A stretch of 64,000 nucleotides of DNA, from NCBI RefSeq assembly GCF_048771995.1, contig NC_133032.1, positions 30,631,001 to 30,695,000 on the forward strand. Reading direction: 5' to 3'. The stretch is from Taeniopygia guttata (lineage: Eukaryota; Chordata; Aves; Passeriformes; Estrildidae). The notes under the pieces were generated by a model. It saw only the letters and a program-made list of their open reading frames with translations, was not told the DNA's origin and did not search any database. Made by a program: the position numbers and the translations under genes. Positions within the stretch are counted from its first letter, which is position 1; every line of letters starts with the position of its first letter. Positions 1 to 13,085 of this stretch are shown one piece after another.

Positions 1-317
1 TCCTCCCCACTTCAGCAATGTGCTCTTAAAATCAAAAGACTCTTATGAAACTGTGTTTCCACCTGAGCCAAGGGTGTTGAAACTGTGATGTACTACCAGG
101 ACCATTGGTCATACAGCAATTAGTGAAGTGCTCCTGGGCATGGCTTACCACATGCAAGTCAGACCTCTGAGATAGGATTTTAAGCAGGGATACCGAAAAT
201 ACAAGTCCAAAGAGAAGCCAGAGCAAGAATGACTTTTGGAGACTACTTCTAAAATTTGTTACAGGAAAATATATGTTTGAAGACATTTTATTGAGGACTG
301 AAATGTCAGTGGGAATC
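1..317. other. No gene seen
   Basis: Unremarkable non-coding sequence left of the first CR1 fragment. Confidence 0.6.
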
Positions 318-905
318 ATAGAATTACAGAACAGAAGGGATTACAGAATTACAGGTTGGAAGGGACCTTAAGGATCACCCAGTTCCAACCCCCCCTGCAC
401 TGGGCAGGGACACTTTCCACTAGACCAGGTTGTTCAAAGCCCCATCCAACCTTGCCTTGAACATTTTCAGGGATGGGGCATCCCCAGCTTCTCTGGGAAA
501 TATGATCCAGTGCCTCACCACTATCACAGCAAAGAATTTCTCCCTGATCTCTAACCTAAACCTGCCCCCTTTCAATTTAAAGCCATGCCCCCCTGTCATA
601 TCACTACAAGGCCTTATAAAAAGCTCCCTCGCCAGTTTTCTCTTTAGGTACTGAAGGTTGCTCTAAGATCTCCCTTAAACCTTCTCTTCTGCAGGCTGAA
701 CAACCCCAACTCTCCCAGCCTGCCTCCATGGCAGAGATGCTCCAGCTCTTTGAGCATCTTTGGGGTCTTCTCAGGACTCACTCCAGCAGGTCCACATCCT
801 TTCTGTGCTGAACAAGAGGTGTTCTGTTTTGGACTCCAGTGAATGATGGTTTTAAAGAAGTTGTTACAACTCTTTACTGAGTGCATGGTGGGTTAGATGT
901 GGCCT
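318..905 (-). mobile_element. CR1 LINE 3' fragment
   Basis: Shows the classic bird CR1 3' region in reverse: an end with ATAGAATTACAGAA, then GGTTGGAAGGGACCTTAAGG, ACTAGACCAGGTTGTTCAAAGC, and the segment ending near GTGGCCTCACAAA. It is 5' truncated, as most CR1 copies are, and no reverse transcriptase frame is kept. Confidence 0.88.
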
Positions 906-2928
906 CACAAAATCAGTGGGTGTTGCTCTGTTGGTGTGGCTGACCAGAAGGGTGCTGGCTGCTGAACAGACCGGAGGCTTAAGCTGTACAGGGAGGAGAA
1001 ACTACTGTCCCTGGCCACGCTCCTTCCTGCTGGCACTGGGCAGAGGTGTGTCCCACTCTGTCCCCAGTAGCTCAGGTGATGGGGCTGCCTTTCCTTACCT
1101 GCTTCATGTTGGCTGACATGCTGACAGGAGCCCAACCCTGCTGCTGGATTTTTGCTGCCCACTTCAGACAGACCTTTGGCAAAGGCACATGGTTGTTGTT
1201 GATAACACCCTGCTCCACTGCATTTTGCTCTGCCCTCTTAATTTTACCTTTGTGAGGTCACTTTACCACTCCTTATTACAGCCAACCAAGGCATCATACC
1301 CATCAAACTCACTTTTGCTAGGCAGCCCAGACTTGATCTAATAGGCGTGGGTTGAAGGCATTAGGCTAATATATTCATTTTGACACTCCACACTAATCCA
1401 GGAGACTCAGTGCAGGAGTCTGGGGACAGCATTGTCAAAATGACACAGTTCTTGCCAAGGAAGGCTGCAAGCTCTGAAATCCCCAAATTATATCTGGGAA
1501 GTCTGTGGTGATACCTGAGGGCATTTTGTACAACTGCAGACAAAAGCAGCAGTCCTGGTAGAGGAGGACAGGGCAGTTGGTCAGGACTTGCAGCTGAAGG
1601 GCAAATGCAGCAGAAATAAAATAAAAGGTCTTCAGACCACGGAGCTTCCACCCTCCTTTGGGGTGCTTTGCATGTTGGTGGTGGAAGAAACGGAGTGTCT
1701 CAGCATTTCTTTGTATAGTTGGGTGAGGACAGACATCCGTCAGGAACAACCAGTGCCTCTGGCTGCCAGGAAAATCCCATGTTCTTGTGCCTTCTGCAAG
1801 GACATGGCTGGGACAAGGGCTGCCTGGCAGGTCCATGCTGCACCTCCTCATCCCCTCCTGATCCTCCTGGTCTCTGTGGCATGCTCTCAGGGTGTTGTTT
1901 TTGCTTGGAGGTTGCTGAGGGTCAAAGGGCTTTGGAGGGGGAATGTTTGGTGTCACCAGACTTGTGACCAAGCTTATGGGGGGCTGGTTGCCTTTTTCTA
2001 AAGAGTGCAGCAGAACAAAGCCCCTCAGCGCCACTGCTGATGAAGCAACTGGGCTTAAAATGATGCTCTGGATGTGTAATATCCCAGGAGATGGTGGCAC
2101 ATCTCTGAAGGGATCATGATTGCCTCAGCTGAAGTAGTGTGTCCAAGTTTATTTGACTAACACTAAGATTTGATTGTTTTATAACTTTCCCTGAGATTCT
2201 TTCCCTTCCTCTGAAATATTGCAGTGGGTGAGGTAAGGTCCAAGCAGTTCAGCTGAGCTCTTCTGAGCCTTGTAGAGGGTTGGATGCCCAGTGTTCTAGA
2301 ACCCTGGCTCCTCTCCCTCCTGAGCCCTGCTGGCAGATCCACCTGCACCTCACAGCTCTTTGGGGAAGGACAGTGCTCCCTAGGACCAGTGGTAAAGGGG
2401 TGGTGCCATTCCTTCTGGCACATCCTTGCTGTCATTCCTTATTTATGTCAGAGCTCCACACAGCTTTACCCTTGCACCCCTTCTCTTCTCCCTCTGCTTC
2501 TCTTCAGGTTTGCTCATCTGCAAACCTGAGAATGTTTAGAGAATGTTGGCAGCTCTCAGTCCAGTGTTGCTCTCCCAGATCAAGGTCACAGCCTGCCTTT
2601 TTGAGGTTCCTAGTGGATGTCTGGTTGCCAGCTCAAGCCCTTTGCATCTAGGCTGTGCCTATGCCCTAAGTGCAGTTTCTGTGCAGCAGCTACAGGCAAC
2701 CACCTCTCCATCACCCTCTGGTGTTCCATCTTTCCTCCAGCTTCCCCTGTATGCACCTTTCCTCCTCTCCAGACAAATGCAGCTTGATGAGCCACCACGG
2801 AGTTGCCTTTTTCAGTTGTCAGTGGCCATCTCTTCCCCTCTGTAAATCTCCCTGTTCCTTCAAGTTCTTTAGTAGCTCCTTCTTCAGGTGGTCCCACTCT
2901 AAAATAATCACTTGATGGTGACCCAAGG
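906..2928. other. No gene seen
   Basis: Overlapping open frames of 60-221 codons lie on both strands. None resembles a known family. The leftmost part may be unrecognised older CR1 sequence. Confidence 0.6.
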
Positions 2929-3060
2929 TCATGGAATCATTGAATCATTAACATTGGAAAAGAACTCTAACTCACCAAGTCCAGCCATTAGCCTCACACT
3001 GCCATCACTGAGTGCTGGGTGCTTCAGCCCTTGGCTCACCCTGGTTATCTGTAGCTGGCT
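2929..3060 (-). mobile_element. Short degraded CR1 LINE fragment
   Basis: GGAATCATTGAATCATTAA followed by TTGGAAAAGA and AAGTCCAGCCATTA matches the reverse-orientation 3' tail of a CR1 subfamily. It is short and diverged. Confidence 0.65.
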
Positions 3061-4414
3061 CTGGTCTTGTGCTGGAAATCTCTCTTAGTCTCTTTGCTAA
3101 GAGCCTGGCATGGGAGGCTCCTCATTTCTGAGCTAAAACTAACACATCAAACTACAGCTTTGATTACAAGCATAAAAATCCCCCTCCTCTGCCCCAAGAG
3201 CAAAGGGCTGTTCTGCACGTTTCCCAGCAGGTGAAAGGGGGTAAAATAGTCCTTTTTTGCGCAATTTGGGGTGTGTGAGTGCAGGAGAGAGCTGCTGAGC
3301 ACCAGGATGTCCCTCCCAGCTGCTGCCAGGTTTGCTCTCAGGCTTGGGAAGCTCCAGCAGGGCAGGTCCATACCTGCACCTCACCCCCAGAGTGAACAGA
3401 GGGGATTTAATCCATCACTGGCTGGGCTGAGGAAAGAAGAGGAATTCAGGGAAAGAATCAGAAGGCAAAACAGCTTCCAAAACACGTTTTGGAAATTTTC
3501 AGGAGTTTGATGCTCCTTCAAGAGTATTTTCATTTTGTGCAGACTGCTAGGATAGGATAATTAGCTAATTAGCTAAATATAATGTCTAAGCCTTTTTTTC
3601 ATCTTTATGCCAACTTTATTTTTAAACTGCCTCCCCTCTAGCAAAAAACCAGCTGTTTCTCAAAATCATGTTGTGATTAATCTTGGTCCTCACTGTAATC
3701 AAGAACAAAAATCCCCTTCATTACACTGTGGCCAAGGTTTCTGGTCAATGTTTTTTCAAATTGCACATTTACATAAACACGAGTTTTTATTTTAGAAAGC
3801 AATTTGGGCAAAATGTAATCCTATTTAAGATATTATTTCTGTAGATGCACCATTTACAAAACCATTTGTGGAAGGATCATTCTTGATTTAAAGAAAATCA
3901 TTCTGATTTAAACAAAAGAGCCTGGAGAGAAACTGGAATTTTACTGCAAATGTTTTATATAAAAGCAAAGACTTGCCCTCACCAAATGCTTCCAAACTTA
4001 AACAAAGCAAGTTCAAAATTCAACACAAAAATAGGTTTTTGCTCCTGTTTGTTTTGACTCTCTTTCTGGTTGATTTATTACCCTCAGCGCCCTGCAGCAC
4101 CATCTGAGCAGTCTTTCATTACTCTCCTCTTTTCTTTCGGACATGATGAAACTTTCTGGCTCCTTGCTGTCCTCCCAGCAGTGATGAACACGGAGCAGGC
4201 ACCCAGCTCTGCTGCCAAACACCCACCTTCAACGCTTGTGCTTGCTCTCATCTTGCTCCTGCCAGCAATTTGGGTTGCACTGGTGTGTGCCTGGGAGGAT
4301 GGGAGATGGCCAGGAGGAAAAAAAAATAATGAAAGGCAATTAATTAAGTCAGTTAAACAATTAGAAATTAGTCCGTGCACCGGGACTTTCCTTCTGCTTA
4401 CACACCAGTTTATT

Positions 4415-4457
4415 AAAAAAAAAAAAAAAAAAAAGAAAAGAAAAAAGAAAAAAGAGA
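4415..4457 (+). repeat. A-rich simple repeat
   Basis: Twenty A residues are followed by AAAAG-type units. Confidence 0.85.
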
Positions 4458-7400
4458 GGGCTTCTAGGTGCAGTGGCCACTGGAACATGGAGTTGTTTGG
4501 GTCCTGGGTGAGCCCAGCCTGCTTTTAATCATGTATGTATGTTGTATTCACCCCAGCTGGTGATTTCCACCTTCATTTTTCACCTCTCAGCCAGGAGTTG
4601 CAGACTCAGGGTCCAAGGTAGTCTGTCATGCCATTCTGAAACACCAAACCTCATGTTTTTTTGTTTTTTGTCCAGCTTCATGGTGGTTGTTTTGTCCCAT
4701 CTTGTCAGCTCAAAGCTGCTGGAGCTGGCACCAAGGCGACCTGCAGCAGCACCAGAGGTGTGCCCACACAGGGCAGATGTGTTTGCTGAGCCTTGGGGGT
4801 GAACTCTGGGTGGGGGACAGCTGGGGGTGTCCCCCTACATCACCTACTGCCAATTAACTCGTGTGGAAAATCAGAAATGCAGGCTCAGGCACATTTGTGT
4901 GAGCACACTCCTGATGTCTGAATGAGACCTGCCATAGGTGTTCCAGCCTGGAAGTGCCACAGGTCACTAAACCTAAGGTCTTTCCCAGTTTTTCCTTTGT
5001 GGCAGCCTGGTCTTGCCAATGGCTCAGTACAGTCAATTCTCCTGTTAATGAGGCTGTAATTAGGCAGGGTTAGTTGGGAAATGTTTCTTCCAGTCCCTCA
5101 AACAGACTGAGATCTTAAGCATTGCCCCATCCAGCAGTGGCTTTAAACAGGGGAGGTTACAAATTTGGTTTATTTTGCATTTTTTGGGGTGTTTAAAAAA
5201 AAAAAAATTATGATGGCAGTCCCACCTCAGACACCACAAAATGCCCACAGCCACAATGTCTGCCAAAGGAGACCCTGGGCAAGGCAGAGGCAGACACGGG
5301 GAGGTGGCACCAGAGAAGATTCTGTAGCAAAACCCTCATCATAGGTTGAGTCACCATGAAGTGCTGAGACACTGGCAAAGAGAACAGCTAATCCAAAAAG
5401 CCTGGAAACGTGAGCTCAGCACACAGGTTCAGAAACCACAGATTAAAAATCTCTCTCCAAGAACATTCCCCCTGTACGTGTTTTCTGGAGGGAGGGTGGC
5501 ATCTAACCTGATTTTGGAATGCTTTGTTTTGGCAATATGAGGTCTCATTTCCACCATCAGCAGCCAACATTTGAATATGTAAATTATAGGTTATAAATTA
5601 AATTAGTATTGTGGAGTTCAAAGGCATGTATTGGCTATTGCATCATCTAATACAGAGATCTTGCAAGCTACCAAGAGACCCACGTAACTGAGTGCATGCA
5701 AAGGCTGTGTTTTTGTTTCTGTAGCCTGTTGTGACCCAACCAGCACTTTTGCTAATCCAGCCCAGTGTCACTGAAATTATGAGAGCGCATGTGGCTTGAA
5801 AAAATTAAAACCCACACATGAAACGAACAAACTTTTAACTGCAATCCCAACTTCATGCTTCTGCTGATTCCAGTGAAGCCAACAGTGCCTTTCCTCCATC
5901 AGGAGAGACACAGAGAAGGGTAAGGGGTGACCAAGGGCATGCAAGAATTTCCAAATGACAAACACTAAACAGATTGGGACTTTTCCTCTTGGGAAATAAA
6001 TGACTCAGAGGGAGATGAGCTAGAAGCTGATATCTTGAAGGTGATGGATGGAGGGATCGGGGGATTATTCACTGTATTGTTGAACACAAGTATTCACTGG
6101 TGAGCAGCAGGTTCAAAGGAAACACAAAAAAATGCTTCCTAGTGCTTCCTCACCTGATACCAAATTATACCGAGCCCCCTGTCTGCCTCCATGGAAACTT
6201 TTGTGTCTCAAGTGGTCAGTCAAGTATTTTTTCTGTTGTTTTCAGAGTGAACAGAAGGAGCTGCTCTGTAACAGGAGAGGTCTTGGGTCGACAAGAACAC
6301 GTTGCATAATGGGTACTTAAAAATACTTAAGCCACCAAAATCTTCATCTTCTGGCTGTGCCCCTCACTAATCTGTACACCCAAAAAGAAGGTGGGCAGCT
6401 CTGGCACACCAGAAAGCAGCAGCAACACCTGGTACCTTCCACTGTGTCACTTGCCAGTCTGGAGCAATCAGTCAACTGCTTAATAAGCAAAACACTGGAA
6501 ACCTTTGGAGGTATTTTTCTTTGTTGTTATGAAAAGGTGACACACAGAGCTAAGCAGCACTGACTGGCACGGTGCTGCTTTATATGAATGCACATAACCA
6601 CCTGCGACCTGCCAGCCCCTCGTTTGTCAATGGGGAGCAATCATTCAGCCACTTAGCAATTGCCAGGAGAAATGCTCTGAAGCTTTCCTACTGAAAATTA
6701 AAGAACAGCACTTTGGTGAGTGATTGCAATTCCCTGACAAAGCATCCTGGAATCTTAAAAAAAGCTTTGAATTTTTGTATATATCTGTAAATAATTGCCA
6801 GTTGGTTTCTTCCATTTCTCAGCAAGCTGGGTTAATTCTTTAATTAATGGTCATTAGGGATTTAGAAGACAAATGAGTCATTCATTAGCTCGGTGTCCAA
6901 ACTAATGAGCAATAAATGCTTATGAAAGACATGATTTATTTAGCATTCAGAATCTCTGTCATTGTGTGGTACCTGATGAAGATGCTAAGAAGCAAGGCTG
7001 ACCCGTGCCTCGCAGCCTGCTCTGTGGGACCACACAGATGCCGAGTTTGGGGAGCTCCCAGGAAGGCAGCAGCCTTCCTATTACTAACAAGGTTTTGCTT
7101 AGACAGCTGGGACTAAGTTTTCTCCTAATGTGTGGTGTTTTCCTAGAGGCTGAGTCCAGGACAATGGTTCCTGCCTGTGTCAGGTCACATATCTGAGATC
7201 TTCAGTGTACATATGGCATTACCATGGGTGTGTGTCCTTGTCCCAAAACCACGTTTGGATTTTTCTTTGGTACTGTCCAGACAAGCAACCCAATGTCTGA
7301 GAAGAGAGCCTGGCTGTGCTGCCCCCCTTATCATTCTGTTTTCTCTGTGATCTTTCAAGAAAGCTTTCCACCCACCCAGCCTTTCTTTCCCACGGTTGAG

Positions 7401-10400
7401 AGGCGCTGTTGTAATAGCACAGAACAAAGCTAACACACCAAAATGTCAGGAGTAGTGAGGAAAAAGAATCACAGAAGTGCATAAGTTGCAGCTGGTCCTG
7501 AGAAAAATTTACTCTGCATCCTTTGTGATGCAAGCCAGGAGACACAAGCTGCTGCACGTAGCACAGGGTCAGGAGCTGTAATGCTGGCAGGTGGTGAGGG
7601 CAGATAAAGCTGGATTGCAGGTGGCCCCAGTCACCAGTTCAGGCCTATAAAACCTGTGCAGGGTGGCTCTCCCCCAGCAGGAGAGGATTTGTGCTCAGGG
7701 AGCAGTACATGTCACGGGTGCTTATTTTGGAAAAGAAGCTCCTGAGCTGGTGTGTGTTGGTGCTTACTAATGAACCTCCTGGAGCTGCTCTCAGGTGGCT
7801 CCTCTGGTCCCAAGCAGACTTTTTGTGGACCAGACAGATCAACACCTTTTCTTAAAAAAGAAAAGATCATCAACCCCCTTGATGTCCGGTGGGGTAAGAG
7901 TTGTGTGTGTGCCCCGTCACACTTCCACTGCTATCCTTCTAAGTTCTGAAAGCCGGGCTTTTAATTAAGGCATTTTAAGAGACAGATGTTATTGAAGTGT
8001 GCTGAAGGAGACAATTAAAATATCTGAAAATTAATTCAAAATAAAAGGAACTCTTCAGAAGTGTGATTTTTGGCCCAGGGGTCATCTGGGGCACAACTAA
8101 TTACTGCAGAGACCAGAGGCAAGACCGAGGTGAGGTCACTTTGCTCCTCAACAAGCTCCAATGTGTCCCTGGTGAGAACAGGGAGTCCTCAGGCACATCA
8201 GTGGTGCTGCCCAGGGCTGGGAATGGAGATTGGAAATAACCTCACCTCATCTTTGTAGCACTATCACACCTGTGAGGGGTTTGGAGTTGTTGCCAGCAGA
8301 AACAAGGTAGGCAGGTACATCAGTGTCACCTCTGTGAGTCTGCCTGCAGCCCCCAGGCAGGGTTTGGGGGATCTGGTGTGGGCAGGAATTCGTGGCTGCC
8401 CATTTGCCTTCATTTGCTCGGGCACAGCAGGCACACAGTGGCTTTTCCAAACTCCAGTGTCTCGAGAAGGATCACTGAAGACGCCAAAGGTCCTTCTGGC
8501 TTCGTCATGTCAAATCTCAACTTCTGGAGACTCAGATCATTGGGTCATAAGTGGCAAAGTACTGCATGTGTGGGACAGAGTGATTTGTCCCTGCAGATGT
8601 GCTTTAACCAGCCCAACGAGCTGTGCTGGGCTCTCTGAGCCGGCCCTTCCCTCCTCAGAGATGTTGAGTTAATCTTGTCTGTCATGCTGGAGCTGCTCAG
8701 ATCTCATCCAGGAGCAAACAACCTGACATTTAAATAAGATAACCAATTTGTGCCATTGTAAAACATCAGCACAGCTCAATTTATGCCATTTAAGAAAGGC
8801 ATTTATTGTTTCCTTGAATAAGCAGCAGCAGCAGAGGTAATGCATTCTCCCTTGCTGTTTTTTGAAGGAGGCTGTAGCCCTCCTTAATGTGTGACCTTCA
8901 AGTTCCACAGAAAACTTACAAATGAAAAGCTCCTGTGAGTAATCCTGTTTGTAGTCAATATAGCTGCATTCTGCAGAGGTTGGGTATAAGTTTCTCACCT
9001 CAGAATAGCAGGTAATAAACTAAGGGTGGGTTTTTTAACTTTTAATGAATGGATTATTTGGCATTCAAAAATCCTCCCTTAAGCCTAGACTCTGAATTAC
9101 ACTATTGCAAGAAATGTTTTTAATTTAATTGAAGAGTGGCTCTTAGAGGCTTGGCTCTGGCCACGGTGGGTGCCTTTTGTCACAAAGCCAGACCTTGGTG
9201 ATGCTGTTTACCTGTGAGGTTATATGGGAGGGGGAAACCCGGTGTGCAGCGTGGGCAGCAATGCCTGTGTCCTTTGCAAATGCTTCTCATTAATTTACCA
9301 ATGAATGAGAAAGTGGGGGGAGAATGGGCATTTTTCATGTCTTCCTGCTGCTTCAGTCAACTCTCCCTGTAAGAAAATCTCTTTCTTGGCAGCTTGTAGA
9401 AGTTAATAAAAAAAAAAAAGTGTCAGAAAAGTAAGTTTTATGGCAAGGGGCTGCAGCTGCTCAGTGTTGGCAGGTGACCTCCAAGGGCAGGTGGAACTGG
9501 GGTCAGCAGGATGTTTGCCCCCTGCAGCCCTGGGTGAGCACTCAGACAAGGCCAGGCTGTTGTAGTCAGCACAGGTAACTAAAGAAGTGTCCAGGTCCTT
9601 TGGTGATTAAAGAGGATTTCTGTATTTGCCTGCCAGATCACTGATTCCAAACCTTGGCCCCTCTCTGGACAAAAGGTTTAGCAGATCTGTCACTTTTCAT
9701 GTATTTTTTTATATGGGTGGGGGGGATTGTGATCTGACCTGGCCTGCTCACTCTGAAATATAACAGTACAAAAACTATTTATTTCCTCTACCAAACAGTC
9801 ATTGCAACTTTAGCTTTAGCATCTGCACAGCCAAGGCAGCTGGGGGCAGACAAATTAATCCTGTCAGGGGAATGGGTCTCCTTGGTGAGTGTAGCTGGGC
9901 ACTCTCCTGAAAACTGGGACTGATTTGGCTGAGTTATGAGCCTTGGAGAGCTGCAATTTATTCATGTGTTGAGTATGACTGTACACCCATCCAGAGGAGA
10001 GGCTGGCTATCCTATGCCCATGCGGGGGCTGAGGGAGATTCCTACAGGGACCTGACTCATCACTCACAGAGTTTCCAAAATCTCTGTGTCAGTCAGTAGT
10101 GGCTGCAGCCTGGTGCACTGATCTGCCTGTAAGCATGAAGCAGATTCAGCCTTCCCTTTGTTTTGGAGAGACCAGGCTTCGATTGCAAGGAAATAACTTT
10201 TTCCCATTAAACCACAGATCTAAATAATTTTCATCCTTCTATTTACATTTATATATTAGCAATATTCTTCATCTCTCATCTGATCACTAGACCAGCTGTC
10301 TCTGGTGCACAGTCATAAAATATGAGCAAACCTTGTGTGCTGAAACAGCCTGAGCCATGAAGCCACTCCTAAAGGCTGAGGTTGCCTCATTTGTGTTCAA

Positions 10401-11065
10401 CATTTAAGGCTAAGCTGCAGAACATTTTGAAGAATGGTTTTTGGGATGCTTTCTTGGGGGCTTTGGAGCATAGAGAACAAAATGTGCTTCTGCACCGTGG
10501 CCCAGAGTGAGATCTCTGTCTACTGCATATTTCTTGGGCCAGGGCTGATTTCAGATTGCTTTAATGCTTGTTCTAGTTCAGTGGTTAAGAGGTAGGAGGA
10601 CAGGACACAGGCCAAGAACAGGTTGGATTATTGATCTGTGATGTGTCATTTTGATCTATTAAGACCAACCCAGCAATCCAATGAAGCAAACAAAACCAAA
10701 AATGCAAAATGGTGCCCATCAGCACCAGCAGTCTCCCTGCTCAGGGTGTGCTGCACCAGTTTTGCATCAGAAAAAATGTGATTGGTATATTTTTGTTGTT
10801 TTCAGAATGTTCGGTGTGGTTAAAATCACACTGCAGTTGGGATTGTTTCACCTGTCCTATAACAGTCAGGTCAATCTGTGAACAGCATGATTCCAGAGTG
10901 CAAAGTCATCCCATTTTGAAAAGGGATGTGAGAAGAGAAAATTATCATATTGATTCTTGAGTGTATTGAAATATTTTAATATCTTAAATTTAAGCAAATA
11001 CTTGCTTTAATATTTGTATATTTGAAGGTATAAATCCCTATATACAATTTTTTTAAATTGCCAAG

Positions 11066-11175
11066 GCAAAAAAAAACCACCACCACCACCACCACCACCA
11101 AAAAAAAAAAAAAACCAACCAAAAAACAACAAAAAGCCCCCAAAAAACCAAAAACAAAACCAAAAAAACCCCACT
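11066..11175 (+). repeat. (ACC)n with A/C-rich low-complexity tract
   Basis: About eight ACC units at 11076-11099 sit in a tract made only of A and C with very few G. The open frames on both strands here are low-complexity artefacts. Confidence 0.85.
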
Positions 11176-11478
11176 GCATCACCCAAAAATTAATTTTTCC
11201 TGGAGCTGCCATTGCTGTCAGCATTTTCCACCCTCCCAACAAGCAAACAAGTATTCTCCACTCTAGGCAAGGACAGTAAGATGCCTCAAAGGTTTTTATT
11301 AAAACTTTGAGTCAAAGTAGTTTTCAAAGTTGCAGAAGGTCTTTATTTATGGAAAATTCAAGTCAAGAGAAAACTCAAATTTTTGGAGGATGAGAGAAAT
11401 TGTGGCAATTTGGAAAAAGATCTTTCAAGTTTCAAAAGTGGTCTCTTTTTAATAAACACCAGCTAAAGAGCCGCCACA

Positions 11479-11545
11479 AAAAAAAAAAAAAAAAAATCAA
11501 CAAACCCCAAAAAACCCAAAACCACCAAAAAACAAAACAAAAGAG
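11479..11545 (+). repeat. A/C-rich low-complexity tract
   Basis: A poly(A) run is followed by CAAACCCCAAAAAACCC-type sequence, very like the tract 400 bp to the left. Confidence 0.8.
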
Positions 11546-12779
11546 AACAGTACAAAGTAAGGGCTGTATTTCAAGGCCTGCCAAGGCAGAAACAGCTTCA
11601 AGGCTTTGTCTTTGTTTCCTGAAGGGTTTCCCACCTGCTCTGCTTTTTGCAGAAGCTGCTTCAATGGGCTTTGGCCAGCCCAAAAGACAGTTTGTGGAGG
11701 AAGATCAAGCTTAGGTGCTTGTACTGCCACCATGGCTCCAGAATCACCTCCCTCCTTTAAATGGTGTCTCCTGGAACCTGGGAAGTCCCACCTGTGGGTG
11801 AGTTTTGGGCCTCCTGCTGGCTTTTTTGAGGAAAGAGTCACAGGAAAACCAGTTTCCCCTCTTTCAGTGTCTGTTAAGTCAGGAATCCAGGCTTCCTCCT
11901 GTCTCTGAGAGGTGAATAGCTGGCTTTCATTTTGTTTGTGTCTCATACTGAAAAATTAAATGTGCCATGGATGGGTAAGAAGTGATAAACCCAGCATTTT
12001 CAGAGGATGAATCGGGACCATATTCCTGTGCCAAGAGGACCACCCAGGCAATAAGGATATTTTAATTGTTTCACAGGCATCCACAAAGCTTGGGGTGGGT
12101 CTTCTCTCTTATTTGGGGTGAAATAGCCCAGCTTCTTTCTGTGGGATCAGCAGGGCACTTGGGCTGCTGAGACCATGTGAATACCCCACAGTGCATTGCA
12201 ATCACTGCAATGGCACCAGGAGGATGCCAGTGCTAAATAAATACGACATCTTTCAAAGAAACAGAGGATTTGTGCCTTTATGCTGGGTATTTCTAACATG
12301 CCTGCAGTGAAATTGGTCATGGGTCTCAAGGCAAGGGGAGCATGTAATAAAGTCCCAGCCTTGTGGGCAGCAGGATTTGGCCCTAAGAGTTTGGAAGCAG
12401 TGTCAAGGCTCATTAATGTCAGTGGTACTGGATCAGGGTGTCCTGGGGCACTCTCCCACTGAGGGCAGGAATACCTCCCAGAGCAGCACTGCTTACAGTT
12501 CTCAGTGGAAGTGCAAGTCTTCTCTGTGTGAAGATGTCAGGCCAGAAGAAAGCTCATGTTTGGTCAAAGTTCAGCCAAAATATTCTTGGTACAGGTAAAA
12601 CTTAGGTAAAATTAAATTTAGGCATTACCTGCTTAAAACTTGCACAAGGCAAAAACCCGGTCAGTGTTAATCAATGGGTAAGTGTTAATTAGTGTCTTGT
12701 TTCTCAAGCCAAACACCATCAAGTTGGTAAACCACTTTTAACCTCACTTGCAGGTAAATTATGTTTAGTTGCCCTTTTC

Positions 12780-13085
12780 CCTGCTGTGCTTTGGATATAA
12801 ATGAGCGGCAGCTCCCGGCAGACTCCAGCGAAAGGTTAGAGCCGCGCACAGCATCCGCGATGAACGCTCGGGCTCTTCTCCGTGCAGACAGCGCGGCTGC
12901 AAACAACACTTGCCTCTGATTAATTGGGACAAATCCTACTTTGATGGGAGTCCGAAAGGTACAGGGGCAAAAGCAGTTGTTAATCACTGTGTCTGCAGCT
13001 CGGTGTTGTGCAGTCCGGCGTGGGAAATATTGTTATGACATCAATATGCATCTCTGGGATGGATGAGGCGCAATCCGTGTGATGC
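12780..13085. promoter_or_regulatory. Isolated CpG-containing patch
   Basis: About 300 bp of repeat-free sequence with clustered CpG (AGAGCCGCGCACAGCATCCG) flanked by AT-rich DNA. A TATAAA-like element (GGATATAAATGAG) lies at its left edge. It may be an enhancer or a minor promoter. No gene recognised. Confidence 0.3.

Larger units (their letters stand above)
3061..12779. other. Non-coding block left of MARCO
   Basis: Mostly AT-leaning DNA holding only the A-rich and A/C-rich simple repeats listed separately. No exon-like frame with plausible splice sites and a recognisable domain was found. Confidence 0.6.

Noticed and set aside
1435..2100. 221-codon minus-strand frame
   Set aside because: No recognised family, overlapped by equally open frames, no conserved motif.
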